Assembly: GCA_029232285.1 (NCBI GenBank)
Contig: JAOXFI010000021.1
Span: forward strand, 1 to 64,000
Origin: Agmasoma carcini (nom. nud.)
Taxonomy: Eukaryota > Microsporidia > Thelohaniidae
Direction of reading: 5' to 3'
Length of the DNA: 64,000 nucleotides
Shown: positions 10,712-20,639 of the stretch, one piece after another
How the letters are laid out: each line of letters begins with the position of its first letter
Position numbering within the stretch: the stretch's first letter is position 1
The notes under the pieces: generated by a model
Told to the model about the DNA's origin: nothing
The model's input: only the letters and a program-made list of their open reading frames with translations
Database searches by the model: none
Made by a program: the position numbers and the translations under genes

Positions 10712-11746
10712 ATGGGAATTAAGCAGCTTTCCAAGCTTATCAAAGATAATACTAAAACTGCTATAAGAACAAGAAAAGTATCGTATTACGGTAATGAGAA
10801 GATAGCCATAGATGCGTCTATGTGTATTTATCAATTTTTAGTAGCTGTGAGACAAGAAGGTACATCCTTAGGGTTTGGTGATAAGACTACATCACATTTG
10901 AGTGGTATATTTTATAGGACTATTAGATTTATAGAATCAAATTTAATACCAATTTATGTTTTTGATGGACAGCCACCAGAGATGAAAATGGCAGAATTAC
11001 AGAAAAGGCTTGAAAGAAGGGAAGAAGCAAGCAAAAAGCTTACAGAAGCAATTGAAAACGATGATAAAGTCGCTATAGAGAAGTTTTCCAAGAGGAATAT
11101 CAAGGTAGAGCAATGGCATGTTGATGAATGTAAAAAATTACTTAAATTGATGGGTGTTCCTTTTGTCACGGCACCAAGCGAAGCTGAAGCATATGGTGCA
11201 TTTTTGGTTAAGAATGGATCTGCTAAGGCATTAGCCACAGAGGATATGGATAGTTTGTGTTTTGGAGCATCTCTTCTTTTAAGAAATTTAAATGCTGCTA
11301 AATCAAAAAAACTTGATATTGATGAATATAACTTAAAAGTGATTCTACGAGAGTTAGAATTGAGTCAAGACGAGTTTATTGATCTATGTATATTGCTTGG
11401 ATGTGATTATTGTAGTACTTTGAAAGGTGTTGGACTAAAGAGAGCCTTTAGCCTTATTAAGGAGCACAGATCAATTGAAAAAATATTAGAAAATGAAAAA
11501 TTTGAATGTGATGATAAATTTGATTATAAGAAGGCAAGAATGATGTTTAAGACTTTAGGTGAATTAGGAGAGAAAGAAAACTTTAATATTGAATATGAAA
11601 GGGTTGATGAAGAAAAGATTGTTGAATTTTTATGTAAAGAAAAGGACTTTGATGAGGTAAGAATAAAAAACGGAATTAAAAAAATATTAAAATCGAAGGA
11701 TAAGAAAGTACAAACCAAGTTGGATATGTTTTTTATCAAAGAATAA
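10712..11746 (+). CDS. FEN1/RAD27: Flap endonuclease 1
   Basis: A 344-residue structure-specific 5' nuclease for Okazaki-fragment processing and long-patch base-excision repair. It starts with the canonical MGIKQL; the frame is open six bases further to a TTG, but the ATG at 10712 preceded by TTTTTGTCC is the real start. Metal-ligand segments are all present: AIDASMCIYQF, YVFDGQPPE, APSEAEAYGA, ATEDMDSL and LLGCDYCSTLKGVGLKRA (the helix-two-turn-helix). The C-terminus carries a PCNA-binding peptide, QTKLDMFF. The length is slightly below that of yeast RAD27 (382), mostly from a shorter basic tail. Confidence 0.96.
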   Translation: MGIKQLSKLIKDNTKTAIRTRKVSYYGNEKIAIDASMCIYQFLVAVRQEGTSLGFGDKTTSHLSGIFYRTIRFIESNLIPIYVFDGQPPEMKMAELQKRLERREEASKKLTEAIENDDKVAIEKFSKRNIKVEQWHVDECKKLLKLMGVPFVTAPSEAEAYGAFLVKNGSAKALATEDMDSLCFGASLLLRNLNAAKSKKLDIDEYNLKVILRELELSQDEFIDLCILLGCDYCSTLKGVGLKRAFSLIKEHRSIEKILENEKFECDDKFDYKKARMMFKTLGELGEKENFNIEYERVDEEKIVEFLCKEKDFDEVRIKNGIKKILKSKDKKVQTKLDMFFIKE

Positions 11747-11863
11747 ATTTTTAATGAAATATTATATAAAATTATATGAAAGATATGATGCATGAAATGG
11801 AAAATATTAATATTATAATGAAAGATATAATGCATAAAATGAAAGATATTAATGCATAATAAT

Positions 11864-12145
11864 TTATTCGAATTGATCACTTAAGTTTTTAAAAAATACA
11901 GCAAGTTCTTTTTTCTTTTCAATATCAAAATTTCTCCAAATTCTTTTTAACAGAATTTTGTTAATTTTTTTACTTTTAGAAATAAATTCATTGTTTTGTT
12001 CAATAACACGTTTAGATTTCTCAATACAACCCTTTAGAGCATCCACTAACACTGGTTTGTTCGATTCTGTTGTTTCAGACCTTAAAAAATCGATTTCATC
12101 TGGTTTAAGTGGATAAACTGACTCTGTATTGATGTGCTTGTCCAT
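11864..12145 (-). CDS. Small hypothetical protein
   Basis: A 93-residue, highly charged, probably helical protein (KKELAVFFKNLSDQFE at its end). It lies convergent to FEN1, with about 118 bp between the two stops. Its ATG follows AATATTTTCC, matching the start motif, which supports a real gene. No domain is recognisable. The composition would suit a small subunit of a nuclear complex, but that is only an impression. Confidence 0.55.
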   Translation of the reverse strand: MDKHINTESVYPLKPDEIDFLRSETTESNKPVLVDALKGCIEKSKRVIEQNNEFISKSKKINKILLKRIWRNFDIEKKKELAVFFKNLSDQFE

Positions 12146-12383
12146 GGAAAATATTTTAAAATTTTATAGAATAGAAAAATGATAAATGCATAAAAGCTTT
12201 ATATAAAATATAAATCTATTATATTGAGAACCTAATGACATACTTTTGATATATATTAGTTAGTTAGCGATTATCATAATCCTTTATAATAAAAAGGAAA
12301 TATATACCTGTGACATAAACTATAAATAAATTAAGCCTCCGACATAACAAGACAAAATCTTTAATTAATTATTTATCATAAAT

Positions 12384-13292
12384 TTATTGCTTAAAAATAT
12401 GTTGAACATAAAAAATTGACTTATTGTATAACTTATCAGTGCTAAGAACAAACAAAAAGTCCTTAATGTTGATAGTTCGATCTTTATGCTTCTCTTCTAA
12501 TCCTTTTTCATCAAAAGGTATGTAAATTGATGAAAATTTTGCTATTTCATCATCTTGCTTGTACGTATCAACCGCCATCCACGACCTTTGCTTAATACCA
12601 AGTGCCGCCATAGCTACCGTATTTGATTGTCTCTTCTTTATTGCCAAATCCTCCCTTTCTTGCACCACCTTCTTCTTCTTAGAATCTTCATCCTTACTTA
12701 AGAATAATTTATCCATCTTTGACTTTTCTAACTCATTTAAGTACCAAAGCTGTTTTGATATTTCATTATCAATTTCAAAATCAAAATTACTTAAATTAGT
12801 TTCAACTCTCATCTTTGATGCTTCATTTAACCTCTCAGTAAAGTCATACAACTTCCTTTTCATCACCATAAACAACAATTGAACCCCTTCCTTCGTTATT
12901 TTACAACTCCTTGACTCACATACCTTAACTATGAAGCTTTTAAATAATTTTGAATTAAAAAACGAACTTATGTACGAATCTCTATCTTCTTCTGAATACA
13001 CAACCTCACTACCGTGATATTCATTTATTCTACTCTCTTCCTCCTTAAGATCAACTCCAGAATACTGCATAATATCCTCAATCGCATCAGTTTTTACTTC
13101 TTCAACTTTCTCTTGAATATTCGTATTATCTTCTTCCATAAAGAGATTCTCATACTCTACAGGTGATAATATCTGTTTACAGTATTCAAAGAAGTCTGCA
13201 GGTGTTATAACATTCTCTCTCGCTTGATTATACGCTCTTTTTATCTTATATTTCTTATCTTCACTCAGTGTGTGAAAGAATTTGGAATTCAT
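12384..13292 (-). CDS. TAF4: TAF4-like TFIID subunit
   Basis: A 302-residue protein matching the C-terminal conserved region of TAF4. A helical part (SSFFNSKLFKSFIVKVCESR, then GVQLLFMVMKRKLYDFTERL) corresponds to the histone-fold-like segment, followed by a region like QLWYLNELEKSKMDKLFLSK. Near residues 222-240 comes the characteristic NTVAMAALGIKQRSW, and a TINIKDFLFVL segment (RVTLRDLIFVLE-like) follows. TAF4 pairs with TAF12 and scaffolds TFIID at Pol II promoters. The large N-terminal region of other eukaryotes is absent. It lies near the TFIIA gene, though in the opposite orientation. Confidence 0.7.
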   Translation of the reverse strand: MNSKFFHTLSEDKKYKIKRAYNQARENVITPADFFEYCKQILSPVEYENLFMEEDNTNIQEKVEEVKTDAIEDIMQYSGVDLKEEESRINEYHGSEVVYSEEDRDSYISSFFNSKLFKSFIVKVCESRSCKITKEGVQLLFMVMKRKLYDFTERLNEASKMRVETNLSNFDFEIDNEISKQLWYLNELEKSKMDKLFLSKDEDSKKKKVVQEREDLAIKKRQSNTVAMAALGIKQRSWMAVDTYKQDDEIAKFSSIYIPFDEKGLEEKHKDRTINIKDFLFVLSTDKLYNKSIFYVQHIFKQ

Positions 13293-13445
13293 GCAATTTT
13301 TTTTCTAGAAGAATTTTAGTAAAATATGTAAAACTTTATTTACCAATAAGATGTTTGATTTTTTTCTAGAACAAAAAAATGAATTTATTTATGCATTTTA
13401 TTTAAAAATAATAATAATTCTTTATGCATGAAATAATGATATTTA

Positions 13446-14588
13446 TTAAAATATTTTTTCTTCATAAAAATTATTACCTAATTCGACCATCACCTTTAAT
13501 TTATCACTTTTTGTAATAATTTCAACTTCATTATCAACAAAATTTATTTTATGAGGTCCTTCAACAACAAATTTTTCATTATTAAAAATAAACTTACCAT
13601 TTTCCTTCCTTCTTAAGATTAAATTGCAATTTAACTTTTCAAAATAAAAATCAACATCAATTTCATAATTTCTAAAATATACTTTTGTGATTTTTACATT
13701 TTCATCAAAATGAAATTCATTTTTATTAAAAGAAGGAACAAAAATACCATTTGCTTCAATTCCATCACAATTTCTGGTACAAATAATTTTTCTAGTAAAA
13801 AAATTGGTTTTTTTCTTAAAAATTTCTATTTTATAAATTGGAAATTTTGATCTAAAAAAACAATTTTCAATATTTTTTTCTCTTAGCCATTTACAATGAG
13901 AACTGCTTAAATTTAAAAGAAAATTTTTTAAATCTAAATTTGTTGTTTTTATAGCAGCATTAAAAATAAGTAAACTTCTTTGGGAAGGTAAACAAAATTT
14001 ACTAAAAATTAAAAGCAAAAATACTTTTAATTTTTCATTTCTCAAATTTATTTGTTTGTAAATAAGTAAAAATTCCGAAGGATTAATTTTATGCAAAAGT
14101 GAAATTATCAAAATTATTTTTGATCTTTCATCTACTTTTCTTATAGCATTCATCATTTCTTTTATAATTTTTGAATTTCCATCATAAATAATTTTATATT
14201 CCAAATTTACATAAAAATTATAATTCAAATTAAAATTTTGTATATAAAATTGCAACATCTTTTGATCTTGTCTTTTGAAATATCTTAGATCAATATTTTG
14301 AAAATCTAACAAGTAAAAAGATTTTCTTTTATAGTCAATGTTCTTCTTCAAATATTTAGTTAAATAATTTTTATATTGTTCTAAATCAAAATCATTTGAG
14401 CCTTCAAATAAGTTTTGTTTGTTGTCAAAATAAAATTTAGAATTTATGCAAACTGAATAAATATTTGGCTTAACCAATAATGAGTCATAACAATGAATAC
14501 AAATATTTATAAGTTTTCCTTCATATTCAATATCAAATGTTGCATTAAATTTCCAACCTTTATGATAAATTATAACCCAACAAAACAT
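13446..14588 (-). CDS. Hypothetical protein
   Basis: A 380-residue protein rich in Asn, Lys, Phe and Ile, without a domain I recognise. The N-terminal third and C-terminal quarter look beta-rich, whereas residues about 140-240 look helical (EMMNAIRKVDERSKIILIIS onward). The ATG is directly preceded by ATTTACCC, the start-codon motif, so it is very probably expressed. No signal peptide or membrane segment is obvious. Confidence 0.6.
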   Translation of the reverse strand: MFCWVIIYHKGWKFNATFDIEYEGKLINICIHCYDSLLVKPNIYSVCINSKFYFDNKQNLFEGSNDFDLEQYKNYLTKYLKKNIDYKRKSFYLLDFQNIDLRYFKRQDQKMLQFYIQNFNLNYNFYVNLEYKIIYDGNSKIIKEMMNAIRKVDERSKIILIISLLHKINPSEFLLIYKQINLRNEKLKVFLLLIFSKFCLPSQRSLLIFNAAIKTTNLDLKNFLLNLSSSHCKWLREKNIENCFFRSKFPIYKIEIFKKKTNFFTRKIICTRNCDGIEANGIFVPSFNKNEFHFDENVKITKVYFRNYEIDVDFYFEKLNCNLILRRKENGKFIFNNEKFVVEGPHKINFVDNEVEIITKSDKLKVMVELGNNFYEEKIF

Positions 14589-14629
14589 GGGTAAATAAAA
14601 ATAGGTTTATTTTGAATTATGCATATTTC

Positions 14630-14950
14630 ATAATAAAATAGGTTTAAAAATAAGTTTAAAAAATAGATTTAAAAATATGTTTAAAAAAAGGTTTAAAAAT
14701 GGGTTGATAATTATAATAAAAATTGAAAATTATAAAAATGGGTTGATTATTATAAAAATTGAAAATATTGAAATATATAAAAATTTTAAAAAACTTGAAA
14801 ATTATAAAAATAGGTTGATAATTATAAAATATATGAAAATTACAAAAATATATAAAAATTATAAAAATGGGTTGATAATTATTAAAAATATTTGATAATT
14901 ATAAAAATGGGTTGATAATTATAAAATATATGAAAATTACAAAAATATTT
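14630..14950. repeat. Low-complexity AT-rich array
   Basis: Irregular repeats of units such as AAAAATGGGTTGATAATTAT and AAAATATATGAAAATTACAAA fill the space between two minus-strand genes. A 72-codon frame on the plus strand (14677-14895) is only the translation of these repeats. Confidence 0.8.
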
Positions 14951-14959
14951 ATTTATGCA

Positions 14960-15640
14960 TTAAACTATTGATTTAATATAAAAAGCACAATTTGCACTTA
15001 TAAATTCTTTTATCTCTTCAAAATCAACTAATAATTTTCCTTGCTTGTTTATTACACCAAATTCAATTAAATCATGATAAGCATCAACAACTGATGACAT
15101 ACTTGAATTTTTATGCTCATTTATATTCATTTTCTTAAATTCTGTATAAATATTTTTTGCATTAATTTTTTGTTTATGCATTCCTATCAAAATAATAAAA
15201 TGCAATGGCTCAAATAAATTGCATACAAAATTTGTATCTATAAAATTATACTTGGGAAGGTCATCAATAAACAAAATATTATTGCTGAATCTACTTTTGT
15301 TTCTTTTCTCAAAACATTGAATGCATAAAGAATTTGTAGATAAAAATATTGTAAAATGATTTTCTAAATAAAAATAAATAAGAGATTGAAATTCCATAGT
15401 GTAAGGTGGATCAAGATAAATATAATACAAAATATCTTCTTCATATTTTATATTGTTAGTCACATAAACAGGTCTAAGTTTATATTTTTTATTCAATCGC
15501 TTAGTATATGAAATTATAACCTCTTTAGACCTTCCAACCATTAACATGTGACTTTCTGCTTTCTTAATAAAATCATTTACTTCAGTAGGAAATTCAACCA
15601 TATAAAATTTTTTTAAAAAATTTATTAATAAATTATGCAT
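14960..15640 (-). CDS. ORC4: ORC4-like origin recognition complex subunit
   Basis: Up to 226 residues. The key hint is FEKRNKSRFS, aligning with the LEKRVKSRFSHRQ element of Orc4 AAA+ domains. The C-terminal region (KNSSMSSVVDAYHDLIEFGV) looks like the Orc4 winged-helix segment. The position of the ATP-binding loop reads MLMVGRSKEVI, lacking the Walker A lysine pattern, so the subunit probably does not bind ATP in the usual way. ORC4 helps load MCM at replication origins. The first ATG at 15640 overlaps the end of the upstream gene by 8 bp; an internal ATG at 15601 (MVEFPTEV) would avoid that and is an equally possible start. Confidence 0.55.
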   Translation of the reverse strand: MHNLLINFLKKFYMVEFPTEVNDFIKKAESHMLMVGRSKEVIISYTKRLNKKYKLRPVYVTNNIKYEEDILYYIYLDPPYTMEFQSLIYFYLENHFTIFLSTNSLCIQCFEKRNKSRFSNNILFIDDLPKYNFIDTNFVCNLFEPLHFIILIGMHKQKINAKNIYTEFKKMNINEHKNSSMSSVVDAYHDLIEFGVINKQGKLLVDFEEIKEFISANCAFYIKSIV

Positions 15641-15938
15641 TCAAAATATCTAAATTACCATCAATAAGAACAGCAGATAATTCTTCAATAGTTTTACTGT
15701 TTGAATATAAATATGGTGTTTTATTATCCTCTGAAACAATAGGTAAATGTATGACAATGTCTTCTGGTACTATTTTTGTACTTATAACCATAAACTTATT
15801 ATTAACACCTTTTTTAAATGCTTTTACTACTGTATTAATGCCATGTATAAGTGTTTTATCTTCTAGTTGGTCTTTAGCTGCTTTATCTATCAACTCTGAT
15901 TGTTTATCTGAAGCAATTCTATCTGCAAAAGAGAGCAT
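15633..15938 (-). CDS. NHP2: NHP2-like L7Ae-family RNA-binding protein
   Basis: A 101-residue protein with the core of the L7Ae fold: GINTVVKAFKKGVNNKFMVI, then KIVPEDIVIHLPIVSEDNKT and PYLYSNSKTIEEL. IHLPIVSEDNKTPY corresponds to the LLHLPLLCEDKNVPY segment of NHP2, a core protein of H/ACA snoRNPs that guide rRNA pseudouridylation. SNU13 and ribosomal L7Ae relatives share the fold, so the exact member is not certain. The C-terminus is short and lacks the usual LGRACGV helix. It overlaps or abuts the ORC4-like gene downstream on the same strand. Confidence 0.65.
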   Translation of the reverse strand: MLSFADRIASDKQSELIDKAAKDQLEDKTLIHGINTVVKAFKKGVNNKFMVISTKIVPEDIVIHLPIVSEDNKTPYLYSNSKTIEELSAVLIDGNLDILNA

Positions 15939-16275
15939 AAAAAAATTTGCTATTTTGCATAAATACCAACCAAAAGAAAAAAAATATTTAAAATGTTATA
16001 AACAAATTATAAATTATATTTATGCAAATACATTAATAACTAACTAACAAATTATAAATTATATTTATCCAATTATACTAACAAATAATATTTATGCAAA
16101 TGCATTAATTTTAACATACTTCATCATAATAACGATTTATCCAAACAAATATATTATCTCATCTTTCAATATAAACAAATCACCTTCACATCTTAAATCA
16201 TTTTTATTTGATATTTATGCAACCAATTACTTTTTGTTTCAGTAATGTTTTAAAATTATAACCACAACATTCCAA
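15939..16275. other. Divergent intergenic region, 337 bp
   Basis: This spacer separates the NHP2-like gene (minus strand) from the PI4-kinase gene (plus strand) and must hold both promoters. It contains several copies of AAATTATAAATTATATTTAT and TTTATGCAAATACATTAAT-like stretches. No open frame or RNA gene is visible. Confidence 0.6.
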
Positions 16276-18765
16276 ATGGATAAACTTAAACTAAAAGCAT
16301 ATGGAGAACAATACATAGCCACCAAAAACTTATGCTTTGACCATGAAATACCTCAACTCATACAAATATTCATCAAAGACCTCAATTTCCCTATTTACGA
16401 GATGCTTAGAGAAAAAGCAAAATATAACAGAAAATTTAGAATTGACCTATTCATTACACTTAGACACTTCATAGTTCTAGTTGAGAACAACAGGGCTTCA
16501 TATCTCTACTTCCTTATGTGTGATATATTTGAAATAGAGCGAAAAGAGTTGCTTAGGAATAGAAAACAACATAAACTTAAGCTAAAGAGGTGGAAAACAG
16601 TCTTTACTGTTCCAAAAAAGAAAAAACTTCCAATCTTTCATGGAATCTTTTTATTTTTCACTAAAATGGTTGCATTTCCAGTCTTTAAGGATAAATTTGA
16701 ACATTTCTACAGCTGCTTCCTATCAAAGAAAATATTTAAAAATTTAAGTACAAGTTTTAGTTCAAAATTAAGTATAAAAAGAAATATTGAATTTTATTCA
16801 CATTTAGCTAAAATACCAGAAAAATTATTAAAAATACCATTACATCTAAGACAGAAGTGTTTAGAGATAGAATTAGAGTTTCTAAATGGACATAGTGGTA
16901 TGTTTGAACCATTTGGTGCTAAATACATCAATAATATACTATCGACTGACTCTTATATTTTAGATTCTGCTGAAAATGTACCATTTATGGTATTTGTTGA
17001 AGTTTCAGAGGAGAAGATGTGTACAAAGACCAATGACAGAAGGTTCCATAAATCACAGATTCTGTTGAGACAACTTAATTCTATAAATGAGTTGAGCGAT
17101 GGTGATGTATCTGGAGTAAAAGAGAATATTATTGAAGCTCTTGAGATGGTTTTGTTTATGGATGAAGATAAAAGTACTAAATCTGATGATGAAACACAAA
17201 AATCATTAAATAATGCGTCTGAGAGACCTTTACAATTATCAGATCATAAAAGTACGACAATTCCAATTATTGATGATGGATTTAGTAATCATTTAAAGTC
17301 ACTTTCAGTTTATAATTTTTCTACTCATCCAAAATTAGGTGATAAAGTAAATAACAGTATTTATAGTTCAAGTAAAATGGAAGAGAGTGATAATAAATCA
17401 CTTTCAATCATTAAAGATGGTGATTTTGATGCTATAAAGTGGATAAAGGGTGATAGAAGTGATGAAAAGGCGCCTAAAATGTTATTAAGTGCACCGAAAG
17501 ATGAAAATAAAACACAAAATATACAAAAATTGAATGACTTGAGCATGAAAGAAAGTGAAATAGAAGAATTAAGTGATCTAAGTATGATTAAGGGAAATGA
17601 AATAGGAGAATTGAATGATCTAAGTATGAAAGAAAGTGATAAAACTGCAGGGGATCAAGAAATAGAAGAATTGGGTGACTTAAGCATGAAAAAAAGAGAA
17701 ATAGAAGAATTGAATGACCTAAGCATGAAAGAAAGTGATAAAACTGCAAGGGATCACGAAATTGAAGAATTGAATGATCTAAAAATGGTAAAAGTCTCTA
17801 AATGTGTAGATTCTACATTAAACACTCAGTCTAATGTAGAATCACAAATTGTTGAAAATGATACTTTAAGTGATTTTAAATCAACACTAGCCAATATTGA
17901 TGCTAATGATCAAGAAAATGAGTCATCAAATAATTATGAATTTATTAGCTTACTTAAGGATGATTGTAGCAGCTGGAGTGGCTTTAGAGAGAAAGTGCAG
18001 AAAAATTCTATTTTCGGAAAGTGCAAAGGGTGGGACCTTAAAGCCTTTATAGTTAAGTTTGGTTCAAATATGAAACAAGAATATTTAGTTTATCAAATTT
18101 TATCAGAACTTAAAAATATTTTTATTTCTGAAAAATTAGAAATTTATTTAAAAAATTATAAAATTTTGCTGATGGGTGAGAAATCTGCACTTGTTGAGGT
18201 TGTGACTGATACCAAGTCGGTCCATTCCATCAAGCAAAATTATGCAAAGAGCTTGTTAGAATATTTTAAGAATACTTTTGTAGATTTTGATCAGGCCAAG
18301 AAGAATTTTCTAAATTCTTTGGTTGGATATTCAATTGCTTGTTTTTTGCTAGCAATGAGGGATAGACACAATGGAAATATTCTGGTTGATTGTGCTGGTC
18401 ATATAGTGCATGTTGACTTTGGTTTTGTACTTGGTAAGCATCCTGGGTTCTATCCTGTTGAGAATGCACCTTTCAAGATCAGTTCTGATTATTTAGATTT
18501 GATTGTGATTGAAGAGTTTAAAGATTTATTTTATAAAGGTTTTATGGCTGTGAGGAAGAATTTTAAGAATTTAAAAATTTTGATAGAAACGATGGAAGGA
18601 ACAGCTTATTGTGATTATAACAATTTATTTATGGAGAAGTTAAGACTTAATGATTCTGATTCTGATATAAAGGAATATTGTGATGGTTTGATGGAGAGAA
18701 GTTTAAGGAATATGAGAACGTTGGTTTATGATCAATATCAATATTTTTCAAATGGATATTTTTGA
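16276..18765 (+). CDS. PIK1: Phosphatidylinositol 4-kinase, PIK1 (beta) type
   Basis: An 829-residue lipid kinase that makes PI4P at the Golgi and in the nucleus. The catalytic loop is DRHNGN at residues 696-701 and the metal-binding DFG Asp is D714, in GHIVHVDFGF. The following APFKIS matches PIK1/PI4KB (APFKLT) rather than STT4. Upstream are the beta-strand region YILDSAENVPFMVFVEV and the N-lobe segment KAFIVKFGSNMKQEYLVYQI. The N-terminal 200 residues are helical, as in the lipid-kinase-unique region. The linker at about residues 415-515 has five or six imperfect copies of a short acidic unit like LNDLSMKES-EIEE. The downstream spacer is AT-rich. Confidence 0.88.
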   Translation: MDKLKLKAYGEQYIATKNLCFDHEIPQLIQIFIKDLNFPIYEMLREKAKYNRKFRIDLFITLRHFIVLVENNRASYLYFLMCDIFEIERKELLRNRKQHKLKLKRWKTVFTVPKKKKLPIFHGIFLFFTKMVAFPVFKDKFEHFYSCFLSKKIFKNLSTSFSSKLSIKRNIEFYSHLAKIPEKLLKIPLHLRQKCLEIELEFLNGHSGMFEPFGAKYINNILSTDSYILDSAENVPFMVFVEVSEEKMCTKTNDRRFHKSQILLRQLNSINELSDGDVSGVKENIIEALEMVLFMDEDKSTKSDDETQKSLNNASERPLQLSDHKSTTIPIIDDGFSNHLKSLSVYNFSTHPKLGDKVNNSIYSSSKMEESDNKSLSIIKDGDFDAIKWIKGDRSDEKAPKMLLSAPKDENKTQNIQKLNDLSMKESEIEELSDLSMIKGNEIGELNDLSMKESDKTAGDQEIEELGDLSMKKREIEELNDLSMKESDKTARDHEIEELNDLKMVKVSKCVDSTLNTQSNVESQIVENDTLSDFKSTLANIDANDQENESSNNYEFISLLKDDCSSWSGFREKVQKNSIFGKCKGWDLKAFIVKFGSNMKQEYLVYQILSELKNIFISEKLEIYLKNYKILLMGEKSALVEVVTDTKSVHSIKQNYAKSLLEYFKNTFVDFDQAKKNFLNSLVGYSIACFLLAMRDRHNGNILVDCAGHIVHVDFGFVLGKHPGFYPVENAPFKISSDYLDLIVIEEFKDLFYKGFMAVRKNFKNLKILIETMEGTAYCDYNNLFMEKLRLNDSDSDIKEYCDGLMERSLRNMRTLVYDQYQYFSNGYF

Positions 18766-18935
18766 ATTGAAAATAAAGTTTTTTTTGATAATATTTTTAT
18801 ATTATAATATTTCTATTATAATATTTCTAAATTATTTCTAAATTATTTTTATATTTCTATTATAAAGTTTTTATATTATAATATTTCTAAATTATTTTTA
18901 TATTTCTAAATTATTTTTTTGTATTCCCATAAAAC

Positions 18936-19829
18936 ATGGACAAATTTATAAATGACTATCCAGATTTTAAATCAACTTATGACTACATTTATGACTTTAA
19001 ACCTAAGAAAGTATGGCTTGATAAACTAGATCTGTTGGTTTTAGAAAATCTTAATATCAATACTAATATCTTGAGACCTATCAAAAAAATTTATGCAGAA
19101 AATTCTACAGTTATAAAATTAATTTCTAGAAAAAAAAAAAATTGTAACGATTTAGACGAATTTCTTTTCTTAGCTCAATATAAAGATAAACTTAAATTTT
19201 CTAGTCAAGATTTTCTAGAAAATATAAAATTTCTTTTATTTTCACATTTGAACTTGCGAAAAAATATTTTAAAAAAATTTCTTAAAAATTTGTTTTATTT
19301 ACCAAAAGTACAACAAATTGGTTTATTAGGAATTTTAAATGAACATTACGAGATAAATGAATTATATTTTGATTATAATAAATATTATGAGAAGAATGAA
19401 GAGCAGAAGGATGTAGAAGCTAAGTTTTGTATGTATTTCTCTAATAATGACACTCTTATGTTACTGAGAAATAGTGATCATATTTCAAATTATTCAAATT
19501 TTATATCTTTTTATCTAGAAAAAATAATTGAAAAAAATGATTTTCATGAATTTTTTACATTTTTTGAATTCTTATCAAAGATCAAAATACCAGTAAATGA
19601 AGATATTATAAAAGTTTGGATGGATGTTTTATTGTTGAATAAGAAGATTTCTTTATTTAAAAATTTATATGAAAGATTTATGATTGAAAATGAAATTTAT
19701 AAAATTTTTTATGATTATTTTAACAAAGCAATAAATTATGAAGATTTGATTAAAAAAGTGATAAATGTGGAGAATAGTAGCATTTCTGGTATAAGTATTG
19801 ATGATATAGTAAATAAATACATGAAATGA
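18936..19829 (+). CDS. Hypothetical helical protein
   Basis: A 297-residue protein rich in Lys, Asn, Phe and Leu, with a pattern of successive amphipathic helices and no signal or membrane segment. I recognise no family. It starts at an ATG 10 bp after GTATTCCC, in line with other genes here. It lies on the same strand between the PI4-kinase and BDP1 genes, separated from both by short AT-rich repeats. Confidence 0.55.
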   Translation: MDKFINDYPDFKSTYDYIYDFKPKKVWLDKLDLLVLENLNINTNILRPIKKIYAENSTVIKLISRKKKNCNDLDEFLFLAQYKDKLKFSSQDFLENIKFLLFSHLNLRKNILKKFLKNLFYLPKVQQIGLLGILNEHYEINELYFDYNKYYEKNEEQKDVEAKFCMYFSNNDTLMLLRNSDHISNYSNFISFYLEKIIEKNDFHEFFTFFEFLSKIKIPVNEDIIKVWMDVLLLNKKISLFKNLYERFMIENEIYKIFYDYFNKAINYEDLIKKVINVENSSISGISIDDIVNKYMK

Positions 19830-20004
19830 TAGTAGGATATTATATATTAGTAATTATTTTTTATATAATAGTATTTTTATATAATAGTATTTTTTATAAT
19901 AGTAATTTTTTATAAATAATTTTTTTTTATATAATAGTATTTTTTTATATAATAATTTTTTTTTATAATAATTTTGCATAAAAAAATTTAGTAAAAATTT
20001 AACA

Positions 20005-20364
20005 ATGAAAAAATTCAAATATTATTTAGAAAACAAGAACTTTTCATCTGTCAAATCTCAACAGGAGGGTGAGATCATCAACTCTAGTACTTATTCTAAA
20101 GACATACAAGGTAAAAGATGGTCAAAAGAGCAAACAAAACTATTTTATAAGTGCTTAAGTGTGTGTGGCTCAGATTTTTCATTAATTTCACTCATTTTCC
20201 ATGATAGAACTAGGCAACAAGTAAAAATGAAATATAAAAAAGAATTAAAAATTAACAGAAAAGACGTATTTCACTTTCTTGATAAATTTATAAAATTTGA
20301 AAAGAGTAAATTTGAAGAATTAAAGGTTGAACATAATAAATTGATGAATGTGGACGAATCTTAA
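20005..20364 (+). CDS. BDP1: TFIIIB B'' subunit, SANT core only
   Basis: A 119-residue protein made up of little more than the extended SANT domain of BDP1. Residues 37-82 (GKRWSKEQTKLFYKCL, then GSDFSLISLIFHDRTRQQVK) match the RWSKEETELFYKALS and GTDFSLISSLFPNRTRKQIK segments of the family. BDP1 joins TBP and BRF1 to form TFIIIB, which recruits Pol III to 5S rRNA, tRNA and U6 genes. The yeast protein has 594 residues; here only the essential core and a short helical C-terminus remain. The ATG is preceded by AAAATTTAACA. Confidence 0.85.
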   Translation: MKKFKYYLENKNFSSVKSQQEGEIINSSTYSKDIQGKRWSKEQTKLFYKCLSVCGSDFSLISLIFHDRTRQQVKMKYKKELKINRKDVFHFLDKFIKFEKSKFEELKVEHNKLMNVDES

Positions 20365-20639
20365 ACTAAATATCAATATTTGGAATGAGTAAATTGAATA
20401 ATTAAAGTTTTTCATTAATAATTCTACATTATAAGTTACAAGCATAAAAATATTATTACATAATAATTATGCAAATAGATTTAAAGATTATGTCTATTTG
20501 ATAAATGATTGTGCATAAAATAGTATTGGTTACGTTTTAATAATTTTTTATAATATAAAAATATTATTTGTTTTTAATAATTGAAATATATTAATAATTT
20601 TAACATCATTTTGGACTGGGCTGGCTATCTGACGAACTA

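Noticed and set aside
14677..14895. 72-codon plus-strand frame
   Set aside because: It is only the translation of low-complexity AT repeats.
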